Positions 8,706-15,486 of a DNA stretch of 64,000 nucleotides are shown here, piece by piece (position 1 is the stretch's first letter; each line of letters begins with the position of its first letter). Under the pieces are notes generated by a model. That model made no database searches and was not told the origin of the DNA. It saw only the letters and a program-made list of their open reading frames with translations. The DNA lies in assembly GCA_965243165.1 (NCBI GenBank), contig OZ251535.1, forward strand, positions 620,001 to 684,000. The letters run 5' to 3'. Source of the stretch: CATQHD01 sp965243165 (lineage in GTDB: Bacteria > Actinomycetota > Acidimicrobiia > Spongiisociales > Spongiisociaceae). Both the position numbers and the translations under genes were made by a program.

Positions 8706-9893
8706 TCAGTCCAGATCGGGCAGGGGCGCCTGTCCGAACATTTCGTACGGGTTCTGAGGAGGGGCCGCCCGGCGGCGGGCGGCGACGGCGCCCCAGGCCT
8801 TCTTCAGCTTGGGCGAGGGTTGGTAGCGGCGGCTGCGGGCCTCGCCCGCCTGTACGAGCAGGCCCGCCCTGACCAGGGCGGCCAGGTCACGGGTGGCCGC
8901 CGCTTCGCCGGGCCGCCCGCCGGCGGTCAGCTCGGTTACCCGCCGGTAGGTGGAGCGCCGCAGGACCCTGCCCCGGGCCGCATCGCACAACGCCCCCACC
9001 ACCCGCTCGGGCAGGCCGGCCCGCTCCGCCAGGATCTCGCACTCGACCCACAGCTGCTCGGCTTCCTCGACGCGCCGCAGGTGGCGCCGGGCCTGGAGGT
9101 AGTGGGCGGTCAAGCAGTATTCGATCCACGGCCGGGCGCCCCGGCCGGGCGACCATTCGCCTCCCCCCGTCTCGGCCAGCACCCGGCAATAGGAGGAGGT
9201 GTTCCGACCCAGGTATTCCTCGATGCTCGAAAAAACCGGCTCCATGATTCCCTCGGCGCCCAGAACGAAGGTCTGCAAGCAACGGGCCATCCGTCCGTTG
9301 CCGTCTCGGAAGGGATGGATCAAGGCCAGGTTCAGATGGGCCATCGCCCCCTTGACCAGGGGCGGGGCGGGATCAGCGGCCAGCTGTTCGGTCAGCTCCT
9401 CGATCAGGCCTTCCATCCCTTGGCGGTCAGGAGGGCTGTACACGACCTCCCCTTCGGAATTGCGCACCCACACCATGCCAGGCCGCCAGTTGCCCGGGCC
9501 GGCTTCGGGGTCATGGCGGATCATCATGTAATGCAGAGCCCGCAGCGTCGAGGCGTCTATCCGCGGCCAGTCCGCCGCCGTCTGCAGGACGAAGGTCATG
9601 GCGTCGCGATAGCCTTTCAGCGCGGCGAGGGTTTCTCGGTCCTCGTTCACGCCCGCGGCCCCCTCCACCAGCGAGGTGACGCTCTCCACAGTGGAGATGT
9701 AGCCTTCGATGGAGGTGGAACCCCGGATCGCCCGCGCCGTCACGTTCCGCCGCAGCGGCCCGTACCAGCGGCGCGGGATGCGCAGATACAGGCGCAACCG
9801 TTCCCGCAGCGCCGATATCTCATCCAGGATGCGTTCATCTATCGGGTTGAGGGGTGGTGTTGAATAGATCATATGCGCTATTATATCAGCCAT
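8706..9893 (-). CDS. Fic family protein with C-terminal winged-helix-like region
   Basis: This 395-residue protein has the complete Fic core HPFRDGNGRMAR (His193). GSTSIEG near residues 58-64 matches the N-terminal inhibitory motif [S/T]xxxE[G/N]. The Fic fold occupies about residues 90-260. The region from about 290 to 375 has Arg-rich helices and the phrase VRAGLLVQAGEARSRRYQPSP, as in the DNA-binding tails of the DOC/Fic COG3177 group. It probably AMPylates a protein target and may autoregulate. An alternative start is the ATG at 9872. It is monocistronic, with the gap to the divergent side at 9894 lacking other genes. Confidence 0.88.
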   Translation of the reverse strand: MADIIAHMIYSTPPLNPIDERILDEISALRERLRLYLRIPRRWYGPLRRNVTARAIRGSTSIEGYISTVESVTSLVEGAAGVNEDRETLAALKGYRDAMTFVLQTAADWPRIDASTLRALHYMMIRHDPEAGPGNWRPGMVWVRNSEGEVVYSPPDRQGMEGLIEELTEQLAADPAPPLVKGAMAHLNLALIHPFRDGNGRMARCLQTFVLGAEGIMEPVFSSIEEYLGRNTSSYCRVLAETGGGEWSPGRGARPWIEYCLTAHYLQARRHLRRVEEAEQLWVECEILAERAGLPERVVGALCDAARGRVLRRSTYRRVTELTAGGRPGEAAATRDLAALVRAGLLVQAGEARSRRYQPSPKLKKAWGAVAARRRAAPPQNPYEMFGQAPLPDLD

Positions 9894-10032
9894 TTCTGCC
9901 TAGGGCAATGAAATTACAGATCATATGAGATGAATAAAAGTTCGATGCCTGCCGGGCAGGGTCGGGCGGGGGGAGGGCCGGCCGCTCGCCGCGCAGGTCT
10001 TTGGATCGTTTGGCCTCCCGAACCTGGAACCG

Positions 10033-11121
10033 TCACCCGGCCGTCTTCGGGGCGCGGCCCCGCCTCTGGGTCAGGCGGTAGAGGGCGAGGAGCGGCCAGG
10101 TGGCGGCGGCGGGGGCGATCAGCCAGACCGGGCGGGTGAGCCACCATTCCAGGGTGGGTTCGGCGGGCGGCGTGTATCCGGCGGCGAACAGCGCCGCAAC
10201 GGCGGCGGCCATGCCGGTGGAGTGGAACAGGTAGAGGGGCATGGCGTTCTCGTTGACCCACCTCATCGCCCGCTGCGACGCCCCGCCTCTGTCCAGCCAG
10301 GCCGTTGCTCGAGGCCGGATGAGCAGCACCAGGCCCACCTGCAGGAAGGTCAACGCCACGATTGCCAGGGTGGGCGGCCCCATGTTGGAGAAGCGCTCGC
10401 CGGGCACCCCCACCAGGGAACGCGGATAGAAACCCATGTTGGTCAGAGCGATCAGGGCGAAGAGGCCCGCCCAGAACATCATCCATCCGGTGCGGTGCGG
10501 GGCGGCGGCCAGCCGTTCGTAGAAGAAACCCAGCTGATGGGCCAGCCCCCATATCACCAGGAAGTTGGCCCACGCCGCCCAACCCTGGCCCTGGGTGAAG
10601 CGGAGCACGTCCAAGACGCCCGCCAGCCCGAGCAGCCACACGGGCGCCAGCTCCCCCCACCGCCAATGGGCCCGGACCGCCAGCGGCGCCAAGAGCACCA
10701 GCACCACGTAGACCACCAAGAACCAGAGGGGCGAAAGCACCAGTATCACCGCCGGCCAGACCCAGGCCGGGCCGAGGGCGGCGTCCAGCATCCAGCCGAT
10801 GGCGATCCACACTGCAACCAGCCCGGCCGCCGGCCCCAGCAACCTCCCCATCCGCCGCCTGAGGAAGCGGCGGGAAGTCCCCGGCGTGTAGTTCGCGAAC
10901 GACCGGTGATGCGTGTAGCCGCCTACGAAGAAGAACACCGGCATCACCTGGAGCACCCAGGTGGCCACCCACAGGCCGCGGGTGGCGCCGATCGGATTGG
11001 ACGGCGAGACCGTCTCGGGCGAGATGACCAGGATGGTGAACACCCAGTGCCAAATCACCACCACCACGAGGGACGCCGAGCGCAGGAAGTCCACATACCG
11101 GTCCCGCTCGTTTCCCTTCAT
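10033..11121 (-). CDS. Membrane acyltransferase, acyltransferase-3 family
   Basis: This 362-residue protein has about ten hydrophobic spans. The N-terminus RDRYVDFLRSASLVVVVIWHW contains the conserved Arg and His that frame the active site of acyltransferase-3 (COG1835) enzymes. FFFVGGYTHHRSF and the following basic RRFLRRRMGRLL segment also fit. Such enzymes O-acylate sugars, lipids or peptidoglycan from the cytoplasmic face. The acceptor cannot be read from sequence. The start ATG 11121 is the first good Met before the family N-terminus. Confidence 0.85.
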   Translation of the reverse strand: MKGNERDRYVDFLRSASLVVVVIWHWVFTILVISPETVSPSNPIGATRGLWVATWVLQVMPVFFFVGGYTHHRSFANYTPGTSRRFLRRRMGRLLGPAAGLVAVWIAIGWMLDAALGPAWVWPAVILVLSPLWFLVVYVVLVLLAPLAVRAHWRWGELAPVWLLGLAGVLDVLRFTQGQGWAAWANFLVIWGLAHQLGFFYERLAAAPHRTGWMMFWAGLFALIALTNMGFYPRSLVGVPGERFSNMGPPTLAIVALTFLQVGLVLLIRPRATAWLDRGGASQRAMRWVNENAMPLYLFHSTGMAAAVAALFAAGYTPPAEPTLEWWLTRPVWLIAPAAATWPLLALYRLTQRRGRAPKTAG

Positions 11122-11215
11122 GCGGCCCCAACCCTACAGCCGCGGGTCGGCATCCGGCGGGCGCGGGGCAGCACCGAGCCGCAGGCCATCCGACGCCGGA
11201 CAGGTCCAGCAACTC

Positions 11216-11560
11216 AGACTGGGCGGATCAACAGCTTCCTATGTAGAGCGTTGGATACTCGTTCTATGTCATCGGGGTCGCTGGTGAACACTTGGTCGCC
11301 GCGTCTGAGTGCGCCGATCGCCATGGAGATGTCCACCACATCGGGGGAGCTCAACCGCTTATCTCACGGTTTCGTTGTTGATTGAGACGTTGGAGGACGA
11401 TCAGATCCAAGCCCAGGTTCTCGGCCTATTCTTCCTTGGTTTTGTGCTTTTTTGTCCTAGTGAATACCTTGATTTCCTTGTAGTTGCCCAGAGGGCTGGT
11501 CCATTTCCTCGACCCGCAGGCCCGGCCTTGGGTATCTGATCGTCACGTCATCCGACATGT
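11216..11560 (-). pseudogene. Decayed PIN toxin/antitoxin unit (deletion fusion)
   Basis: Reading the minus strand from 11560, MSDDVTIRYPRPGLRVEE matches the start of the three intact antitoxins downstream in the array. An extra A at about 11507 then shifts the frame, and in-frame stops follow. At about 11370 the match jumps directly to the C-terminal part of the PIN toxin (LSSPDVVDIS... to LLIRP at 11216). The end of the antitoxin and the first two thirds of the toxin have been deleted. It is the promoter-distal and most decayed unit of the array. Confidence 0.8.
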
Positions 11561-11678
11561 CCACTTCTCCTTTCCCGCTTGATGTTGTCATGTTCCACCT
11601 GTCTACTTGATGCCTACATCTTACTTTGTCCTTCCCTTTGGGTACACGTCCTCATCGCCAGTGGAACCCTTTTATTGA

Positions 11679-12065
11679 TCAGACTGGACGGATCAACAGA
11701 TCCTCGCCTAGAGCGTTTGATATCCTTTCTATGTCATCGGGATCGCTGGTGAACACTTGGTCGCCCCGGCTGAGGGCGCTGACTACCACGGAAATGTCCA
11801 CTACATCCGGGGAACTCAATCGTTTGCCCGCTTCTCCTACCTGTTTAGCTAGAGTTTCGTCCAAGGATTCAATGGCGCATTGTTTCAGCACGCGTGCCAG
11901 CGGAGCCTGCCGCCCGCTTCCGCCGCGCCAAACCTGGGCCAGAACTCCGGCGGGCACCACCGGCGTAATTCCGTTTGTGACAATACCTCTGTGAAAACCT
12001 ATCATTTCGGCATCGCGTCGTTCGATGGCGATGAGAGCGCCCGCATCATAGGTGGCACCGGTCAC
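11679..12065 (-). CDS. PIN domain toxin, VapC-like (copy 1)
   Basis: This 128-residue PIN-fold protein has the acidic residues expected for metal-dependent RNases: Asp in TYDAGALIAIERR, Asp in SPDVVDISVVV and Asp in VFTSDPDDIERI. VPAGVLAQVWRGG is the conserved second helix of this VapC subgroup. The ATG at 12065 overlaps the TGA of the antitoxin at 12062-12412 in ATGA, so the pair is coupled. It differs from copy 2 (12500-12886) at roughly one residue in six. The likely action is cleavage of tRNA or other RNA unless bound by its partner. Confidence 0.85.
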   Translation of the reverse strand: MTGATYDAGALIAIERRDAEMIGFHRGIVTNGITPVVPAGVLAQVWRGGSGRQAPLARVLKQCAIESLDETLAKQVGEAGKRLSSPDVVDISVVVSALSRGDQVFTSDPDDIERISNALGEDLLIRPV

Positions 12066-12412
12066 TCGGACTTTCCTTTCTTGTCTTGGATGGGAAACCC
12101 CATCCGTTCTAGGACGGCATTTACTTCAGCCTGTTGTTCCTCGGTTATCGACCAGCCTATTTCTTCTAGATAGGCGTCGAGTTCTGCCACTTGTTTCTTT
12201 ACACGCTCGGCTTTTTCTTCGGGGGTTTCGTTGTTGATTGTGCGTTGGAAGACGCTCAGATCTATGCCCAGGTTCTCAGCCCATTCTTCCTTGGTCTTGT
12301 GCTTCTTGTCTTCATGGATGACCTTGATCTCCCGAATTTTGCCTGAGGGGCCAGCCCATTCCTCAACCCGCAGGCCAGGCCTTGGGTATCTGATCTTTAT
12401 CTCGTCTGACAT
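12062..12412 (-). CDS. Antitoxin partner of PIN toxin (copy 1)
   Basis: This 116-residue charged, mostly helical protein starts MSDEIKIRYPRPGLRVEEW. I know no named family with certainty. The role is inferred from the 4-bp overlap with the PIN gene and from the same pairing at 12883-13242. The segment KTKEEWAENLGIDLSVFQR could be a helix-turn-helix for operator binding. The last third (EKAERVKKQVAELDAYLEEIGW) looks like a toxin-wrapping helix. About 20 bp upstream of the ATG, each unit has a conserved TAAGATGTAGGCAT-like sequence that may be the -10 region or operator. Confidence 0.75.
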   Translation of the reverse strand: MSDEIKIRYPRPGLRVEEWAGPSGKIREIKVIHEDKKHKTKEEWAENLGIDLSVFQRTINNETPEEKAERVKKQVAELDAYLEEIGWSITEEQQAEVNAVLERMGFPIQDKKGKSE

Positions 12413-12499
12413 GTTCGCTCCACCTGTCCACTCAATGCCTACATCTTACCTTGGTCTTGCCTTTGGTACAATCCTCGCTACCGACGGAACCCTGATTGA

Positions 12500-12886
12500 T
12501 CAGACGGGGCGGATCAACAGATCTTCTCCTAGAGCCTTGGCTATTAGTTCTATGTCATCGGGATCGCTGGTGAACACCTGGTCGTCTCGGCTGAGTGCGC
12601 CTACTACCACAGAGATGTCCACCACATCGGGGGAGCTCAACCGCTTGCTCGCTTCGCCTACTTGTTTAGCCAGAGTTTCGTTCAAAGCTTCGATGGTGCA
12701 TTGTTTCAGCGCTCGTGACAGCGGGGCCTGCCGTCCGCTTCCGCCTCGCCAAACTTGGGCTAAAACTCCAGCGGGCACCACTGGTTTTATCCCAGTCTTG
12801 ACAACCTGCTTATGCAAATAGGCCATCCTTGCATTGCGGCGTTCAAGGGCTATGAGAGCGCCCGCATCATAGGTGGCTCCAGTCAC
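12500..12886 (-). CDS. PIN domain toxin, VapC-like (copy 2)
   Basis: This 128-residue paralogue of copy 1 begins MTGATYDAGALIALERRNARM and has the same acidic residues and the same VPAGVLAQVWRGGSGRQAPL block. Its start overlaps the antitoxin stop by 4 bp. Most differences from copy 1 are in the first 30 residues and around KALGEDLLIRPV. The flanking promoter-like sequence is also copied, so the whole ~820-bp unit was duplicated. Confidence 0.85.
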   Translation of the reverse strand: MTGATYDAGALIALERRNARMAYLHKQVVKTGIKPVVPAGVLAQVWRGGSGRQAPLSRALKQCTIEALNETLAKQVGEASKRLSSPDVVDISVVVGALSRDDQVFTSDPDDIELIAKALGEDLLIRPV

Positions 12887-13242
12887 TTTGACTCTTCTTC
12901 CTTCTTGTCTTGGATGGGGAGCCCCATCCGTTCCAAGACGACGTCAAATTCGGCCTGTTCCTCCGCGGTCATCGACCAGCCCATTTCTTCTATGTAGGCG
13001 TCGAGCTCTGCCACTTCTCTCTTGACACGTTCGGCCTTCTCTTCGGGGGTCTCGTTGTTGGGTTTGCGCTGGAAGACGTTCATGTCTATGCCCAGGTTCT
13101 CGGCCCATTCTTCCTTGGTCTTGTGCTTCTTGTCCTCGTGAATGACCTTGATTTCCTTGTAGTTGCCCAGAGGGCTGGTCCATTCCTCGACCCGCAGGCC
13201 CGGTCTTGGGTACCTGATGGTCACATCATCTGACATGTCCAC
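12883..13242 (-). CDS. Antitoxin partner of PIN toxin (copy 2)
   Basis: This 119-residue protein is near-identical to copies 1 and 3 over the first 75 residues (IRYPRPGLRVEEW, IKVIHEDKKHKTKEEWAENL). Its C-terminal helix (EKAERVKREVAELDAYIEEMGWSM) is close to copy 1 and unlike copy 3. AAAGGAGG precedes the start. It is coupled to the toxin at 12886 through ATGA. Confidence 0.75.
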   Translation of the reverse strand: MDMSDDVTIRYPRPGLRVEEWTSPLGNYKEIKVIHEDKKHKTKEEWAENLGIDMNVFQRKPNNETPEEKAERVKREVAELDAYIEEMGWSMTAEEQAEFDVVLERMGLPIQDKKEEESK

Positions 13243-13343
13243 TCCTCCTTTCCGCTTGATGCCGACATGTTACCTGGCTTTGAACTTTTGATCAACCGGG
13301 GACGCTCTGTGGCTGTGAGAGCCGCCGGGTAGGTGGAGCCCGG

Positions 13344-13694
13344 TCATCCTGGTTCTTCCCCGTCGTCCGGGGAACGCAGTCCCATCCGTTCCACGACAGC
13401 ATCCAACTCGGCTTCCCTCTCAGGGGTTCGTACGTAACCCCATTCCTCCAGTATCTTTTCATTCTCGGCGGTGGCCTGGGCGATCCGTTCTGCTTTCTCC
13501 TCGGGGGTCTCGTTGTTGGGCTTGCGCTGGAAGACGCTCATGTCTATGCCCAGGTTCTCGGCCCATTCTTCCTTGGTCTTGTGCTTTTTGTCCTCGTGGA
13601 TGACCTTGATTTCCTTGTAGTTGCCCAGAGGGCTGGTCCATTCCTCGACCCGCAGGCCAGGCCTTGGGTACCTGATCTTCACTTCACCCGGCAT
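13344..13694 (-). CDS. Orphan antitoxin (copy 3, toxin deleted)
   Basis: This 116-residue protein has the same N-terminal half as copies 1 and 2 but a different C-terminal half (AQATAENEKILEEWGYVRT...AELDAVVERMGL). Immediately after it, on the same strand, the toxin's first bases (ATGACCGG, with the same ATGA overlap) are still present. The sequence then departs into unrelated text and no PIN domain follows before copy 2. The ATG at 13694 is chosen because upstream codons in this frame have no family match. An orphan antitoxin may neutralise the remaining toxins or only repress the array. Confidence 0.75.
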   Translation of the reverse strand: MPGEVKIRYPRPGLRVEEWTSPLGNYKEIKVIHEDKKHKTKEEWAENLGIDMSVFQRKPNNETPEEKAERIAQATAENEKILEEWGYVRTPEREAELDAVVERMGLRSPDDGEEPG

Positions 13695-13902
13695 GGCCGC
13701 CCCATCTGTCGCTCGGTGCCCCATTATTACCCATAGCTGTGTTCTATGCCTCCGATTCCGGCAGATTTTTTTGTCATTCTGCATTCGCGGAGGGGGCGCT
13801 CCGTCTCCGGCGGCGGGCACCGGGCCGCATGCCTCTGGCAGGCGGGTATCCTGGGGGCGGCCGTTCAGCCCGATGGGGCAGCCTGACGAGGGAGGCAAGA
13901 TC

Positions 13903-15051
13903 GTGTCCGGCGCCGATGTTTCCAGACTGCACAGCCTGGCCGGTTTGGGCCAATCCATCTGGATCGATTCCATTTCCAGGGACATGCTGGACTCGGGCGA
14001 GCTCGACCGCCGCTTGGAGGAGGGGGTGACCGGCGTTACCTCCAACCCCACCATCTTCGCCCAGGCGTTGATGTCCGGGAGCGCCTACGACGGCCAGATC
14101 GCGGGCCTCGCCGCCCGGGACGCCGACGCCGATGAGATCTACACGGCGGTCGTAACCGGCGACATCCAGCGGGCCTGCGATGTGATGGAGCCCGTCCACC
14201 GCCGCACCGGAGGGCGGGACGGCTTCGTGTCGGTGGAGGTGTCGCCGGAGCTGGCCCGCCGGACCGAGGCCACCGTCGACGAGGCGCGAGACTGGGTGAA
14301 GCGGGTGAACCGCCCCAACCTGCTCATCAAGGTGCCAGCCACCCGGGAGGGGATTCCCGCCGTCGAGGCCCTGACCGCCGAGGGCGTCTCGGTCAACATC
14401 ACCCTGATCTTCTCCCTCGGCCGCTACCGCTCGGTGATCGGCGCCTACCTGAGCGGGCTGGAGAAGTTCGCCCAGGCGGGCGGCAAGCCCGCTTCGGTGG
14501 CGTCGGTGGCGTCTTTTTTCGTCTCCCGTTTCGACACCGAGGTCGACGCCCGGCTCGAGCGGATCGGCGGCCCCGCCGCCCTGGCGCTGAGAGGCCGGGG
14601 GGCGGTGGCCAACGCCAGGGCCGCCTACCTGGAGTTCCTGCGGGCCTTCACCTCGGAGCGCTGGCTGCGGCTGCATCGGCGGGGCGCCGGGGTGCAGCGG
14701 CCGCTCTGGGCTTCCACTTCCACCAAGAACCCCGATTACCCCGACACCCTGTACGTGGACGCGCTCGCCGCCCCCGCCACGGTCAACACCATGCCCGAAT
14801 CGACCATCGCCGCCTACCAAGCCCGCGGCCCCCGCACCCCTTCGGCGCTGGGGGCGGAGGAGCTCAACGATGCGGCGTACGTCCTCGAGGAGCTGGCGGC
14901 GGCGGGGGTGGACTACGACGACGCAGCCGACTGCCTCGAACGGGAGGGGGTGGACAAGTTCCTGGCCTCCTTCCGAGAGATGATGGGAGAAATAGAACGG
15001 AAACGCGAGGCCCTCGCCGCGTCTGGCGCCGCCGCCGGGCCGGGGGCCTGA
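13903..15051 (+). CDS. tal: Transaldolase
   Basis: The 382-residue enzyme of the pentose phosphate pathway moves a dihydroxyacetone unit between sedoheptulose 7-phosphate and glyceraldehyde 3-phosphate. It is the long actinobacterial type. It carries GVTSNPTIFAQAL near the start, the Schiff-base lysine in NLLIKVPATREG, and WASTSTKNPDYPDTLYVD. GTG 13903 follows GGGAGG by seven bases. The frame is open further upstream, including an ATG at 13873, but family similarity begins at about LHSLAGLGQSIWID. The next gene begins 9 bp downstream, so the two probably share a transcript. Confidence 0.93.
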   Translation: MSGADVSRLHSLAGLGQSIWIDSISRDMLDSGELDRRLEEGVTGVTSNPTIFAQALMSGSAYDGQIAGLAARDADADEIYTAVVTGDIQRACDVMEPVHRRTGGRDGFVSVEVSPELARRTEATVDEARDWVKRVNRPNLLIKVPATREGIPAVEALTAEGVSVNITLIFSLGRYRSVIGAYLSGLEKFAQAGGKPASVASVASFFVSRFDTEVDARLERIGGPAALALRGRGAVANARAAYLEFLRAFTSERWLRLHRRGAGVQRPLWASTSTKNPDYPDTLYVDALAAPATVNTMPESTIAAYQARGPRTPSALGAEELNDAAYVLEELAAAGVDYDDAADCLEREGVDKFLASFREMMGEIERKREALAASGAAAGPGA

Positions 15052-15060
15052 CCGCTTCCT

Positions 15061-15453
15061 ATGCCCAGGCGCATCCTCATCGCCAAGCCCGGCCTAGACG
15101 GCCACGATCGGGGTGCCAAGGTGGTGGCGAGGGCGCTGCGCGACGCCGGCAACGAGGTGATCTACACCGGTCTGCATCAGACCCCGGCCCAGATCGTGGA
15201 GGCGGCGCTCCAAGAGGATGTGGACGCCATCGGCCTGTCCGCCCTCTCCGGCGCCCACATGACCCTGTTCCCGGCGGTGGTCGAGCACCTGCGCAGCAGG
15301 GGAATGGAAGAAGTGGTGGTGTTCGGCGGCGGCATAGTCCCCGAAGAAGACGCCGCCGAGCTGAAGCGCCAAGGCATGGCGGAGATATTCACCCCCGGCG
15401 CTCCCCTAGCCGAGGTAACCGCCTGGGTCGAGTCCAACGTCCCAACCCGCTAG
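15061..15453 (+). CDS. B12-binding subunit of methylmalonyl-CoA mutase type
   Basis: This 130-residue stand-alone cobalamin-binding domain has the base-off motif DGHDRG (Asp13, His15, Gly18), then the LSALSGAH and GGGIVPEEDAAEL segments that cradle the nucleotide tail of B12. Proteins of this size act as the small subunit of methylmalonyl-CoA or related acyl-CoA mutases, whose catalytic chain is encoded elsewhere. It follows transaldolase by 9 bp. A strong hairpin follows at 15461. Confidence 0.9.
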   Translation: MPRRILIAKPGLDGHDRGAKVVARALRDAGNEVIYTGLHQTPAQIVEAALQEDVDAIGLSALSGAHMTLFPAVVEHLRSRGMEEVVVFGGGIVPEEDAAELKRQGMAEIFTPGAPLAEVTAWVESNVPTR

Positions 15454-15460
15454 ATGTGAA

Positions 15461-15482
15461 AGTCGGGGAGGCCGCCCCGACT
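15461..15482. terminator. Hairpin between convergent genes
   Basis: AGTCGGGG and CCCCGACT form an 8-bp perfect stem around AGGCCG. It sits between the convergent stops at 15453 and 15487. There is no clear T-run, so its terminator role is inferred from position. Confidence 0.5.
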
Positions 15483-15486
15483 ATAC

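Noticed and set aside
13621..13902. N-terminal extension of transaldolase from the longer open frame
   Set aside because: It overlaps the opposite-strand antitoxin gene and its promoter. GTG 13903 has a good ribosome site and begins the family sequence.
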